Source of the DNA: Sporosarcina aquimarina
Lineage (GTDB): Bacteria; Bacillota; Bacilli; Bacillales_A; Planococcaceae
NCBI RefSeq assembly: GCF_023715615.1
Contig: NZ_JAMBOM010000002.1
Span: forward strand, 62,001-126,000
DNA: 64,000 nt
Direction: 5' to 3'
Part shown: positions 34,379 through 43,475 of the stretch, piece after piece
Layout: every line of letters starts with the position of its first letter
Numbering within the stretch: the stretch's first letter is position 1
The notes under the pieces: model-generated
The model's input: the letters and a program-made list of their open reading frames with translations, nothing else
Told to the model about the DNA's origin: nothing
Database searches by the model: none
Program-made: the position numbers and the translations under genes

Positions 34379-34389
34379 TGGTATGACCA
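34379..34389 (-). promoter_or_regulatory. FadR-like operator, proximal
   Basis: TGGTATGACCA fits the core of the E. coli FadR site (TGGTNNGACCA) exactly and is flanked by TT and GTTT as in that consensus. It lies 69 bp upstream of the hydroxylase gene. Confidence 0.65.
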
Positions 34390-34399
34390 GTTTAGTTAT

Positions 34400-34410
34400 T
34401 GGTCTTACCA
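34400..34410 (-). promoter_or_regulatory. FadR-like operator, distal
   Basis: TGGTCTTACCA is a second palindrome with the same ends. Its centre is 21 bp, two helical turns, from that of the proximal box, so two dimers could bind the same DNA face. Confidence 0.6.
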
Positions 34411-34595
34411 AACTGTATAGTTTTCTAAAAAGATAGTCAAATAAATTCTAGAGTTGCAGTTTGGGCTCAATCAATGAATAGGACTATCATTTCGAAAGTG
34501 TCCCCTTCTAACACATTCGATAATGGAATCAAATTCGTGCAAAACCCGCATATGAGTTGCAAGACAGCAATTCGTCATCGAATCCCAATATAAAT

Positions 34596-34642
34596 AAAAG
34601 CTAGATGAGCAGCTACAAAAAATAGCTTTCATCTAGCTTTTT
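34596..34642 (-). terminator. Terminator of the GntR-MFS operon
   Basis: AAAAGCTAGATGA (34596-34608) pairs with TCATCTAGCTTTT (34629-34641) over a 20-nt loop. T-rich sequence follows on both strands. Apart from this and the two operators, the gap 34311-34714 holds nothing. Confidence 0.8.
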
Positions 34643-34714
34643 ATTTATATGCTTCGACAACCTTCAGAGTTGCTGTAGCGTTGAGCCATACACGGTTACC
34701 GTCTGCTTATGATT

Positions 34715-35938
34715 CTAGTTCTCTGAAATTGCATTTCCAATTACTCTATCTTTTCCAGCCACGATACCGACTAGTAAGATGACAACTGCTAAAGCAATTA
34801 ACATGATAAGTGGCATTGTCCAACTATCTGTCATATCGTGTAATCCCCCAAATACAATTGGGCCAGTTGCTGCTAGTAAATAACCAAACGACTGTGCCAT
34901 ACCTGACATATCTGATGCTTCAACAGCAGTGCTTGTTCTCATGCTGAAAAACATCATTGATAAGCTAAATGCGCTACCTGCGCCAATACCAATCATAATG
35001 ACTGCTACCGGCATCAAAGACGTACTTCCAATTAAAACACCTGTTATGCCAAGTATAAACAGAACCGCAGTGCCCACGCCTAGCAGAATTTGATTTTTCA
35101 TTCGTTCGGCAAGAACAGGAATAATAAACGTAAATGGAATAATAGCAAATTGCATTAAAAATAACATCCATCCAGCTGCACTCATACTATAGCCCATGCC
35201 TTGTAGGATTTCTGGCAACCATGTCACTAACGTGTAAAAAATGAGAGATTGTAATCCCATAAATAATGTAATTGACCACGCAAGCGGAGAACGAGCTAAC
35301 GATAATTTCTCTTTTGGTGTTGCCTTTGAATATTCAGTTGGCTCTTTACCCTTTTTCAATTGTGGAGCCCAAACCGCAATCGCGATGAAGACAGGTATTG
35401 CCCAAAATGCGAGTGATCCTTGCCAACCAATATCACCAATAGATGTTAAAGGTACACTTAAGCCCGACCCTAGCGCTGCAAAGATGTTCATAAACACGCC
35501 ATACATACCGGTCATAATTCCTACTTTTAATGGAAAGTTCATTTTAATAAATCCAGGTAGCAATACGTTACCAAACGCAATGGCAACCCCGATTAAAATA
35601 GTTCCTGCGAATAGTGCTCCTGTTCCAAATAATGATCGTAAGACAATACCAAATGCCAAGACAACTAATGAAAGGAAAATAGTTCTCTCCATTGTGATTT
35701 TATGCGCTATTTTCGGAGCAAAAGGTGAAAGCAGTGCAAATGCGAGTAAAGGAAGTGTTGTAATCGTTCCCGCCAATGCATGGCTAATACCTAAATCTGT
35801 TCGTATTAATGTAATTAAAGAACCGATTGATGTAAGTGGTGCTCTCAAATTGGCAGCAATTAAGATGACGCCAATCATTAAGAGCCATTTTTTCTTAGAA
35901 TCTATTTTCGTTTGTTGTAATTTTGTATCTTTTTGCAA
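34715..35938 (-). CDS. CynX/NimT-family MFS transporter
   Basis: A 407-residue major facilitator with 12 hydrophobic segments. The sequence NLRAPLTSIGSLITLIRTDLG, seen here as NLRAPLTSIG and LIRTDLGIS, and later AFGNVLLPGFIKMNFP are typical for CynX/NimT (cyanate / 2-nitroimidazole) transporters. The substrate is unknown. TTG is the likely start, with AGGAGG 9 nt upstream overlapping the end of the GntR gene, so both are one operon. The regulator probably controls transport in response to the substrate. Confidence 0.9.
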   Translation of the reverse strand: MQKDTKLQQTKIDSKKKWLLMIGVILIAANLRAPLTSIGSLITLIRTDLGISHALAGTITTLPLLAFALLSPFAPKIAHKITMERTIFLSLVVLAFGIVLRSLFGTGALFAGTILIGVAIAFGNVLLPGFIKMNFPLKVGIMTGMYGVFMNIFAALGSGLSVPLTSIGDIGWQGSLAFWAIPVFIAIAVWAPQLKKGKEPTEYSKATPKEKLSLARSPLAWSITLFMGLQSLIFYTLVTWLPEILQGMGYSMSAAGWMLFLMQFAIIPFTFIIPVLAERMKNQILLGVGTAVLFILGITGVLIGSTSLMPVAVIMIGIGAGSAFSLSMMFFSMRTSTAVEASDMSGMAQSFGYLLAATGPIVFGGLHDMTDSWTMPLIMLIALAVVILLVGIVAGKDRVIGNAISEN

Positions 35939-35940
35939 GT

Positions 35941-36630
35941 TTAGTCCTCCTGAATGCGTTTAATCTTCTCTCTGAAATCGTTTATGTATGTATTTACATA
36001 ACTAATTGCTGCTTGCACATCTTGTTGCTTAATGGCTTCTAGTAATTCATAGTGAATCTCTTCACTATAGTTAAAGTATGCATCTGCCACCATTATTTCT
36101 ACGATTGAAGACTGCAGTGGTTCAGTTATATGTTCATAAAGACGTTCTAACATCTTATTATGTGATGCTTTAACGATTGCTTTATGAAATATAATATCTG
36201 CCTGTAAAAATTCTTGTACATTTCCTTTTTCAGATGCCAATTTACATAACTGAATAGACTCGGTCATCGCTTCTAAATCATGATCATTACGCCGGATGGC
36301 TGCAAGCTGTGCCGCTTCTCTTTCTAAAGCAAGACGCACCTCTAATGTTTCCATGATGCTCGACTTTTCAACTTGTCTATGGAGCGCTACACCAAAGGCA
36401 CTAGATGATTTTACAACCGTACCGCTACCTTGTTTGGTCTCAAGTAAACCCGCATGAACAAGAGCGCGAATCGCTTCCCTCAGTGTATTTCGGCTCACGT
36501 CAAATTCCTTCATTAATTGCATCTCTGCAGGCAATTGATCGCCAATTTGCCAATGGCCACTTTCGATAAGTTGTTCGATTTGAATCACCACTTGCTCAAC
36601 CAATGACAAACGTTCTGTCTTTTTCAGCAT
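35941..36630 (-). CDS. GntR-family regulator with FCD domain
   Basis: A 229-residue FadR-subfamily GntR regulator. The DNA-binding domain reads QLPAEMQLMKEFDVSRNTLREA, cited in two pieces as LPAEMQLMKEF and VSRNTLREAIRAL. The FCD ligand domain has EVRLALEREAAQLAA, the metal-binding pattern DIIFHKAIVKASHN and, near the end, EEIHYELLEAIKQQD. It probably senses an organic acid through the His-coordinated metal. It is co-transcribed with the MFS transporter gene, whose binding site overlaps its stop codon. This FCD type differs from the FadR_C regulator at 32924. Confidence 0.92.
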   Translation of the reverse strand: MLKKTERLSLVEQVVIQIEQLIESGHWQIGDQLPAEMQLMKEFDVSRNTLREAIRALVHAGLLETKQGSGTVVKSSSAFGVALHRQVEKSSIMETLEVRLALEREAAQLAAIRRNDHDLEAMTESIQLCKLASEKGNVQEFLQADIIFHKAIVKASHNKMLERLYEHITEPLQSSIVEIMVADAYFNYSEEIHYELLEAIKQQDVQAAISYVNTYINDFREKIKRIQED

Positions 36631-36845
36631 GAGTACACCTCCAAATGTTCTTTTAGAAAAGTTGTAGGATGATTGGACTTAATCACTATAACACTAAGAT
36701 AATTAGAAGTAAATATAGGAACTGGTCACCGAAAAATGTATCGATTTATCGCTAACTAATGAAGTGCTCCTCTAAAAAGGAACGACTTCGATAGTTTTCA
36801 AAATTAAATTGGACAGCACTTCATTCCTAAATCTTAGCTACTAAC

Positions 36846-36889
36846 AAAAAAGTAAGATGAAGGCTACTACTAGCTGTTCATCTTACTTT
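36846..36889 (-). terminator. Terminator-like hairpin
   Basis: AAAGTAAGATGAA (36849-36861) pairs perfectly with TTCATCTTACTTT (36877-36889) over 15 nt, and on the minus strand a T-run follows. It probably ends the sigma factor operon. The remaining 36631-37106 is empty. Confidence 0.75.
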
Positions 36890-37106
36890 ATACATTGTTT
36901 CGCACACAGACACGTTTTACGTTTTTGAGAATCTCTTCATTTCATAAACAAAAAAATAGATGTTATCAGCACATCTTAGATGGCAAGCTTCACTCCCCAC
37001 ACAGAGTAATGAACCCGTTTCAGCTCATCATTTTTTAGTGGTTCCATGTTTGTTTCGAGCACAAGCCCCAACCATTTCAGTTGGTGATTTTTCTGTTTGC
37101 TGCGAT

Positions 37107-37724
37107 TTAGTCGATATAGTTATTTACGCTATAACGAATACCGTCTTCCCCAACATATTGTCGTGGGGCGGTTTTCTCCAATGTGTAAGAGAAGTTATTT
37201 TCGCCGGGTATGGTGATGGTATACAGATCTTTTTGCTTTTTAACGGTATAGTTTTTGTAGTCGCCTTCTTGCAGCTTCATTTTGGCTAACTTCGCTTGAT
37301 AGTTCTCAGACGCTGCCTTGATTTCCGATTCACTCTGTTCTGTTCCCATGAAGGAATCTCCCATAAAATTGTTTTGAATGTACATTGTTTTCCCATCGAA
37401 AGCAATATAGTAATTTGTCACTTCAAACGAATCCTGCTGTTTCATAATGGTGCCTTCCCAAGAAGCCGTTACATCTTTAGCGAAAAATCCCGAACTAAGC
37501 GAGATCGGTTTGCCGATTAGAATTGTCACGGTGAAGGCGATTGAAACGAGCAATAGCAAAGAAATAATTGCAGGCTTCCAATGAAACTTTCGATACCTAT
37601 GCGGTACACTTTTCCCGTGGAAGACCGATTGGTGCATGGTCCTTTTTTGTTCCTCTGTAGGCTGAAACGGCTCGCAAAGGGCCTCGAGTTTTTGAGTTAG
37701 TTCATCGTCGGTATAGGGTTTCAA
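37107..37724 (-). CDS. Membrane partner (anti-sigma-like) of the ECF sigma factor
   Basis: A 205-residue protein with one membrane segment (PAIISLLLLVSIAFTVTILIG, positions about 51-71). The N-terminal 45 residues are cytoplasmic, the right place for sigma binding. The external domain of about 130 residues is beta-rich (NYYIAFDGKTMYIQNN, DLYTITIPGENNF). No HCC zinc motif is seen, so it is not a ZAS anti-sigma factor by sequence. It overlaps the sigma gene by 23 nt, which is the usual arrangement for an anti-sigma partner. Its function as such is inferred from context. Confidence 0.75.
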   Translation of the reverse strand: MKPYTDDELTQKLEALCEPFQPTEEQKRTMHQSVFHGKSVPHRYRKFHWKPAIISLLLLVSIAFTVTILIGKPISLSSGFFAKDVTASWEGTIMKQQDSFEVTNYYIAFDGKTMYIQNNFMGDSFMGTEQSESEIKAASENYQAKLAKMKLQEGDYKNYTVKKQKDLYTITIPGENNFSYTLEKTAPRQYVGEDGIRYSVNNYID

Positions 37725-38220
37725 GAGACATGCCTCCTTTCTTGAGTTCTTTTTTGAATGCGTCCAGGGCGCGTTTCAGGCTCATCTTCACTTTACCTTC
37801 AGAGCTGCCAAGAATTGCGGCTGTATCTTTCGTGGAGAACCCCTGGATATGCCGTAGCAGGATGACTTGCTTCTGACTCTTATTCAGGCAGTGGAGCGCT
37901 TCATAAAATTCGGTCTCCTGTGCGTTGAGTTCGGCCGTTTCTTCGGAGGACGGGTGGCTAGCGAACAGATGGAAGTCCTTATCGAAAAAGTGAGGCAGAG
38001 GATGTTTTTTTCTGAAGTGGTTCAATGTTGTCGTGTAAGCGATTCGGAAGATCCACGTCTTCACCGCGGCACGACCGTCGAACTGATGCGCCTTTTCCAC
38101 GACTTTCAGGAACGTTTCCTGTGTCAGTTCTTCTGCTGTGTGTCGGTTCCGCACTTGCATAAAGATATAGCTGTACACAGCACTAGCATAATCCTCAAAC
38201 CATTGTTCTGTGGACATCAT
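37702..38220 (-). CDS. ECF-type RNA polymerase sigma factor
   Basis: A 172-residue sigma-70 family factor of group IV. Region 2 is visible as NRHTAEELTQETFLKVVEKA with the promoter-melting WIFRIAYTTTLNHFRK (pieces cited separately). Region 4 follows as LNKSQKQVILLRHIQGFSTKDTA and the recognition helix ILGSSEGKVKMSLKRAL. There is no region 1 or 3. AGAGAGGTG lies before ATGATG. A perfect 19-bp palindrome sits directly upstream. The sigma factor heads the operon with its membrane partner and probably autoregulates it. Confidence 0.9.
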   Translation of the reverse strand: MMSTEQWFEDYASAVYSYIFMQVRNRHTAEELTQETFLKVVEKAHQFDGRAAVKTWIFRIAYTTTLNHFRKKHPLPHFFDKDFHLFASHPSSEETAELNAQETEFYEALHCLNKSQKQVILLRHIQGFSTKDTAAILGSSEGKVKMSLKRALDAFKKELKKGGMSLETLYRR

Positions 38221-38246
38221 TTCACCTCTCTTCTATATACTTAGAC

Positions 38247-38265
38247 ACCAAATTCGGAATTTGGT
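38247..38265 (-). promoter_or_regulatory. Perfect 19-bp palindrome before the sigma operon
   Basis: ACCAAATTCGGAATTTGGT is a perfect inverted repeat (9+1+9), 27 bp upstream of the sigma start codon. It could be a regulator's operator or contain the ECF promoter; on the minus strand GTTACC precedes it. Confidence 0.5.
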
Positions 38266-38381
38266 AACGCTAGTTTAAAAATTATTTTAATGGTCATGTG
38301 TAGCGGATAGGAATGCAAATAGAAAAATGCACAACTGCTCCAGGTTTTGTTCCGGGAGCAGGTGGACAAAGTACTACAGTT

Positions 38382-38451
38382 CACACTGTGCACCGCACAA
38401 CTTGAACACTATGCAGAGCTATCCCAGAGTTGAGTCGTGCAAATCGACAAT
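38382..38451. repeat. Family-2 palindromic repeat
   Basis: CTGTGCACCGCACAACTTGA leads to AACACTATGCAGAGC, and then CAGAGTTGAGTCGTGCA closes the palindrome. It lies between the sigma operon and a lipoprotein gene. Confidence 0.6.
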
Positions 38452-38499
38452 GTAATTTTTGGTTTGTTTTTTTCCTTACCGGTTCCTACAACTTTACAG

Positions 38500-38928
38500 T
38501 TAATTTTTAATGAACAGGTTTTTCAGGACCTGAGCGTTTTCAGGATTCATCCTGCCATAGCTTTCATCTTCATTGTTGCTGGTGATAGTTGCAGAGTCGT
38601 CTTCTTCGAACATGATCCGATATTGGACAAGTGACCCGGGCATGTTTTTGTCTTTCTCATAGAAGAAAGTTGCCAGAACGTCTTCTGGCCCCGCCATGTC
38701 CGCTTTGGTTTTTGACTGCCACTCCGTATTAACGAATGCTTTTTGTGCCGCTTCCAAGTCCTCGTGATTCACAAGTATCTTTTCTTCTCCTTTATTGCCG
38801 TGTTCATCTACGTGCTGAACGTCAATCCGAACGAGTCGTCCTTTTTCCTTTTCTGCAGACTGTTCTGAACATGCTGTGGTAACGAAAACCAATACTAATA
38901 GGAAAATAATATTCCATACAACTTTCAT
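38500..38928 (-). CDS. Hypothetical lipoprotein (142 aa)
   Basis: A 142-residue lipoprotein with a hydrophobic signal ending in the lipobox VTTAC (Cys20). The mature 120 residues are charged, with no recognised domain. It lies behind a second lipoprotein gene on the same strand, 45 nt away, so the two may be co-transcribed. The family is not recognised. Confidence 0.75.
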   Translation of the reverse strand: MKVVWNIIFLLVLVFVTTACSEQSAEKEKGRLVRIDVQHVDEHGNKGEEKILVNHEDLEAAQKAFVNTEWQSKTKADMAGPEDVLATFFYEKDKNMPGSLVQYRIMFEEDDSATITSNNEDESYGRMNPENAQVLKNLFIKN

Positions 38929-38973
38929 AACTGATCACCTCTAAGTTTGCACTCTTCATACCCGCGCATGACG

Positions 38974-39663
38974 TCACTCCTTCACGATTTCTTCAATTAT
39001 CCCCTTCGTTTTCTGGTTACCATATGCACCATAACCAAATATATTTTCATCTATCAAGTAGATTGTATGGAAAGTAGAACCGTCTTCCAGTTGAAAGTAA
39101 ATAAAGACCCGGTTATTCCTATCACTTTCGTTTTTTGGGTCTATATTTCCTTTATAAGCGAGCGCCAGGTATTCTTTGAGAAATGTCTCAGTCTGTTCTG
39201 TATCTAATTCACCAAGGAGTGTATCATCATCACTTCGGATACTGATTTTGGTCACTTTCCCTTGTATATCAGCTAGGTCCCCGAGCGTTTCTGCATTTGG
39301 ATTGTCGATTACTTGAAACACACGTCCATCCGCAAAAACACGAAATTCCGGTTTGTAGCCTTTTACTTCGTACACAGGAGTTCCTGCCGACACATAAGTT
39401 GCCTCATCGTTTTTCAATTTATGGCTGGAGCACGCATGACCATCTAGCATATACGTTACTTTACCAAGGCTATCTCCTGTTTCCGGATGTGTATTCTCCT
39501 GTTCTTGAATAATGTCACTTCCATATTTAATATCGTTTATCATGATGACATCTGCCCAATCGATTTCACCGTCGGGACATCCCCGAATTCCATCCCAGAC
39601 TGAACAGCCCGCGCTCAGTGAAGACATAGACAAAATCATTGCCAGCAACCACTTCTTTGTCAT
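38974..39663 (-). CDS. Hypothetical lipoprotein (229 aa)
   Basis: A 229-residue lipoprotein if started at ATG 39663 (MTKKWLLAM), for which AGGAGGAA lies 9 nt upstream; an earlier ATG has no site. The lipobox LSAGC is at residues 16-20. The mature domain contains paired cysteines (Cys30-like RGCPDGE, and HACSSHK) and a long beta-rich C-terminal half. No family is recognised. It lies upstream of the other lipoprotein gene on the same strand. The gap 39700-40115 beyond it holds only a short hairpin. Confidence 0.75.
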   Translation of the reverse strand: MTKKWLLAMILSMSSLSAGCSVWDGIRGCPDGEIDWADVIMINDIKYGSDIIQEQENTHPETGDSLGKVTYMLDGHACSSHKLKNDEATYVSAGTPVYEVKGYKPEFRVFADGRVFQVIDNPNAETLGDLADIQGKVTKISIRSDDDTLLGELDTEQTETFLKEYLALAYKGNIDPKNESDRNNRVFIYFQLEDGSTFHTIYLIDENIFGYGAYGNQKTKGIIEEIVKE

Positions 39664-40030
39664 CCCAACATTCCTCCTGAAGTTTTCGGATGGTTTCAAA
39701 CCCCATTCATTAAATTAACAAGCTCGATTTTGACAGAGTAGTGGAAAGTCACATTTCGCGTTAGTAGGTTTAAAGCATGTCTCACCATGCCCTATTTTTT
39801 TTGGCAAGCGATGACTAACCTAATCAATGTTCCAAACTCGTCGTTTCAAATCAATTTGTTCATGGTCCTTTTTTATTCTTAAAGTCAGGTTATCAGATTC
39901 ATATTATTGTATGAATAATCCGTCATTTTATCTTGTTCATTTGGAAACTGGAGTTCACTCTTTTTCCCAATCATTCCCCAAATGTCAAAGAGCCACTTGC
40001 ATGGTGTACGGCAAGTAGCTTAATTAAAAC

Positions 40031-40070
40031 GGTGCCAATGCGCGAAACAATTATGTTTGTTTCGCGCACC
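40031..40070. repeat. Shortened family-1 palindrome
   Basis: GGTGCCAATGCGCGAAAC and GTTTCGCGCACC form a hairpin around AATTATGTTT. It equals a family-1 repeat lacking about 25 central bases. It lies 46 nt after the AAA ATPase gene and may stop or stabilise its transcript. Confidence 0.55.
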
Positions 40071-40115
40071 TATTTCTCCTATAGTTAAAATTCATCAACA
40101 TATATTATTCATTCA

Positions 40116-40874
40116 TCAGTTAAATAGATGATGCAGTAGCCGGTCGCGATCGCTGAAAAACTGATTCATGATCGAAAAGTGTGGAGTATCCTCCAATTCG
40201 ACTTTTCTCATCCCTTCGACTTCCAACTGATAGATTATAGCTTTTGGATACGCCATCAAGATCGGTGAATGGGTAGAAATGATGAACTGTGAACCTTCAG
40301 TCACGAGCTCGTGGATCCTTGCGAGCATCGCGAGTTGCCGGGTTGGAGACAGTGCTGCTTCTGGCTCATCCAGTATGTACAAACCGTTTCCCTGAAAACG
40401 CTCGATGAACGCCGCGAAAAATGATTCCCCATGTGATTGTTCATGGAGAGACTTGCCACCGAAGGAATCAATGATTCTTCGTCCTCCCAAAGGTTCTGAA
40501 TCCAATTCTTCTATGTGGGTAGCGACATTGTAAAACGTCTCCGCACGGAAGAAAAACGAATCATTCGCCCGATGAACACCTTTGACAATTCGAAGGTACT
40601 TGTCCAGATTGGAATGAGAGTCATAGCTCGAAAAATTGAAATTCCGTGTGCCTCCTTCGGGATTAAACCCAAGGCTGATAGCAATTGCTTCTAACAGCGT
40701 AGACTTCCCCATCCCATTTTCCCCAATGATATAGGTGACATTCGGATGGAATGCCAACTCTCGCAAGTCATGGATGAACGGAAGATTGAGTGGATACCGC
40801 GCAAAGGACTGAATTTGGTCTCTCTTCAGATAAAGACTTCGTATGTATTGTGTATCCTTTGTCAGCATGGCCAT
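40116..40874 (-). CDS. AAA/ABC-type ATPase of the RecF-like family
   Basis: A 252-residue soluble ATPase. Walker A is GENGMGKST at about residue 51. The signature SHGESFFAAF lies at about 148, Walker B LYILDEPEAALS at about 165, and the switch His in FIISTHSPIL at about 200. No transmembrane partner is adjacent, and the order fits the single-domain 'OLD/RecF-like' ABC ATPases that act on DNA or as toxin or defence ATPases, rather than transporters. The start could be one of two ATG codons (MAM). The function is unknown. Confidence 0.85.
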   Translation of the reverse strand: MAMLTKDTQYIRSLYLKRDQIQSFARYPLNLPFIHDLRELAFHPNVTYIIGENGMGKSTLLEAIAISLGFNPEGGTRNFNFSSYDSHSNLDKYLRIVKGVHRANDSFFFRAETFYNVATHIEELDSEPLGGRRIIDSFGGKSLHEQSHGESFFAAFIERFQGNGLYILDEPEAALSPTRQLAMLARIHELVTEGSQFIISTHSPILMAYPKAIIYQLEVEGMRKVELEDTPHFSIMNQFFSDRDRLLHHLFN

Positions 40875-41042
40875 TTACAAATTCTCCCCTTTCCATATTA
40901 GATGATATGTGTTTTCTTAGTTAATTCCAGAAAACCCCGGTTTGCATAATAGTCCTGCATCAGCATAACTGAATTTTTCTTGTATTTTTTCCATATTCAT
41001 ACAATTCATTTCGCGGTGAAAGCTTCTCACATAAAAACGAAT

Positions 41043-41384
41043 TTACATAGAACCGATTAGCAGCATCAGCACCATGAACATCATGAATACAACAGACAGC
41101 AGGAACAAGAGCAGTGAGACCGCAATATTCCGCCTAAATTCGCGGAATCCAAATACCAAGCCGGCGAGAATACTCACCCACCAGACAATATCGAAAAGTA
41201 GCGTGTTGAACTTATCTAATACACCTGAAAAGAACAATACAAGGAGCCCCACCTGCAGCAGCAAGATTCCCAATCCGGTATTGGACGGCCGGCCCAGCGC
41301 TTTGTTCTTACTGAGAACCCCTATTGCCAGCAAAATCAGCATCAATAGAATTCCTGCTGTACCAATCATTATTGTCACGCTCAT
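41043..41384 (-). CDS. Hypothetical membrane protein (113 aa)
   Basis: A 113-residue protein with about four hydrophobic segments (5-23, 36-55, 63-80 and 88-111) and one basic loop each at KNKALGRPS and FREFRRN. GTTAAAGAT-AG lies upstream of the ATG, a weak ribosome binding site. No family is recognised. It sits alone between the AAA ATPase and a membrane-anchored protein gene. Confidence 0.6.
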   Translation of the reverse strand: MSVTIMIGTAGILLMLILLAIGVLSKNKALGRPSNTGLGILLLQVGLLVLFFSGVLDKFNTLLFDIVWWVSILAGLVFGFREFRRNIAVSLLLFLLSVVFMMFMVLMLLIGSM

Positions 41385-41598
41385 CTTTAACCTCGCCTAC
41401 TTCCCTATTATCCATCACTTTCTTAGTTTGAAGCTTGGGTTTAGAATAGGTTCTGAATTTTCGTTAAAACGGACCACAATACTGGAACTATTAGGCTCAT
41501 TAGGATTCACCAAAAAACACCATGCATTCAAGATTTACACATACTACTTTTTTAATGAGACAACTTTGGGCTGCCTGTTCTCTGAGTCTATGAATCGC

Positions 41599-42261
41599 TT
41601 ATTTTTCAATCACGCCAATCTCATAACCTTCATACAAATCCTGACTTTCGTTTACCCAATTCAAATAAAGACTCGCCAAGACTTCAACATTCTCAGCTGG
41701 AAACTCTCCAGACCGCGAAATAGCAGAGATCGTTTCGTTTCCAACTTTCTCGGGTTTCGGGTCATACACCACTTTTGTTTCTACGACTTTTCTAATTAAT
41801 CCAGCCTCAGAATCAATTTCCACGACCATTTGCAGTCGGACCTTCCCCTCTCTCGTAGGAACCTCTCTAAACACCAATTTCTCGTTCCCATGACCAGCTG
41901 CCTCACCATACGTGTATAACAACTCGCCAGTATCTTGAGCAGTAATGTCAACGATGATGTAATCGTCCGTTGTTCTTTTTGTTAATACGATGTCTCCTTT
42001 TTGGTAGGGGATCTTTACGTAAAGATCGTCTAGTGCAACTTGGTGATCCGTCAAAGCCGGTGGATCTATATAGTCGGATACCACACCTGGTCCCGATGGT
42101 GCCTCATGTTCGATCGTTTTTTTGGAATTTGGAATCGGTTCCTCATCTCTATCGATGACTAGCACAGAAATAAAGATAACCGCCGCTAGAAGCACAGCCA
42201 CTATGTAACTTTTTTTCACGTTCATTCCCACTTTCATTTCGTATCTGAGCTGCACCTTCAT
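41599..42261 (-). CDS. Membrane-anchored hypothetical protein
   Basis: A protein of up to 220 residues with one N-terminal hydrophobic segment (VKKSYIVAVLLAAVIFISVLV region, about residues 17-36) and an extracytoplasmic beta-rich domain of about 170 residues. Several possible starts lie close together: ATG 42261, ATG 42237 and GTG 42219, the last having GTGGGA 7 nt upstream; it gives the shortest signal-anchor and may be the real one. No family is recognised. The 436-bp gap upstream (42262-42697) contains no supported gene. Confidence 0.65.
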   Translation of the reverse strand: MKVQLRYEMKVGMNVKKSYIVAVLLAAVIFISVLVIDRDEEPIPNSKKTIEHEAPSGPGVVSDYIDPPALTDHQVALDDLYVKIPYQKGDIVLTKRTTDDYIIVDITAQDTGELLYTYGEAAGHGNEKLVFREVPTREGKVRLQMVVEIDSEAGLIRKVVETKVVYDPKPEKVGNETISAISRSGEFPAENVEVLASLYLNWVNESQDLYEGYEIGVIEK

Positions 42262-42697
42262 AATTCACCGTTCAGGTTCATTTCATTGAACGTATAGAGA
42301 AATTGAGATCCTTTATCGTTCCTTATTCAGTATAGAGACGATCACAGAAAAACAATGGAACTAATTTTACTAAGTTCTCCTCACCCACAGACATGACTAG
42401 TATGTATTTAAAACAGTGATGGTCAATAAACTTAAACATTTCTTCTCTATATCGTCCCTTGATTTCCAACATCTTACTCTTTAATTAGCTTAATAGTGTT
42501 AGAATCGTTCGTCAAGACTCTTTAGAAAAGAGACTTTCGCATTCATAAGCTATTCAATTCCCTTCACATGATGGCTGCCTGCATGTCAAACTCGTGTGTT
42601 TGTTTCCGCGTCTTTGATATTTTCGAGATCAGGCTCTTAAATTGATAACTGTAACTTTCCAGTTGTCGGTTCGTCTAGTAGGAAAAGGAGTGAGCAT

Positions 42698-43231
42698 ATG
42701 AAAAGGCTGACTGTGTTTTTCATGATTAGTGTTGTCTTTGTGGTGACGGGCTGTATTTCTGATAAAAGTAATAAGGGAGAAATTGAAGCGGAATTGGCTC
42801 AATTAGTTGCTTCCGAAAAGACATTGCCGAGCAATTTTGACAGCACTAGCAATCAAACTGAAATAAAGGGGATTCAAACAGAGCTTGTTAAAACCAAGGA
42901 AGTGTATAAAGATTCATGGAAAGAGTTTCAACTTGAAGGTTCAATTCCAGAAATCGATTTCGAGACGAACGACGTATTGTTTGTCGGAATGACTGAATCC
43001 AGCAGTTGTCCCTATATTCTCGACTCACTCAAGACGAACATAGAAGAGAGTCAGTTAGCGATTACTTTTGAACCGTTGGATGATGTGTGCACAGCAGATT
43101 TGTCACCAAGAAACTTCGTAATTGCGATTGATAAAAAACTATCGTCCGAGTTAACATCCTTCCGAATTGTGACAGAACAAAAAGAAATTACAGTTCCAAT
43201 AGTAGTGAAAGAGATTGAGTATGACGGTTAA
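42698..43231 (+). CDS. Hypothetical lipoprotein (177 aa)
   Basis: A 177-residue lipoprotein with a short signal ending in the lipobox VVTGC (Cys19). AAAAGGAGTGAG lies 6 nt before the ATG. The mature domain has two cysteines (SSSCPYI and DDVCTAD), which could form a disulfide outside the cell, and ends in a strand-rich tail (FRIVTEQKEITVPIVVK). No family is recognised. It is the first of a run of plus-strand genes. Confidence 0.75.
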   Translation: MKRLTVFFMISVVFVVTGCISDKSNKGEIEAELAQLVASEKTLPSNFDSTSNQTEIKGIQTELVKTKEVYKDSWKEFQLEGSIPEIDFETNDVLFVGMTESSSCPYILDSLKTNIEESQLAITFEPLDDVCTADLSPRNFVIAIDKKLSSELTSFRIVTEQKEITVPIVVKEIEYDG

Positions 43232-43475
43232 AGTTGAGGTTCACGTGAATTTTGTATCTGCATTGATGTTTTCTTTGGCATCAATAAAACACAGCTGTTT
43301 CAGTTCGGCGTGGTAGCACTTAAAATTTCGAACAACGTTCAGCATTCGTAACACCAAACCCGCTGTAATTATCATTTAAATTTTCAGATTCAAAATGTCC
43401 TGTTTCCGATATCTCTTGTTCTTTCATTGTACATTTCGCTATGATAGGAACAATGAAAATACAGGGGTGTTACAA

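Noticed and set aside
35241..35963. A 240-codon open frame on the plus strand opposite the MFS transporter
   Set aside because: It is entirely antisense to a well-supported transporter gene, has no ribosome binding site, and its sequence has no family resemblance. It arises from codon bias of the real gene.
39827..40018. A 63-codon plus-strand frame between a lipoprotein and the AAA ATPase
   Set aside because: No binding site and no recognisable pattern; it is considered chance.
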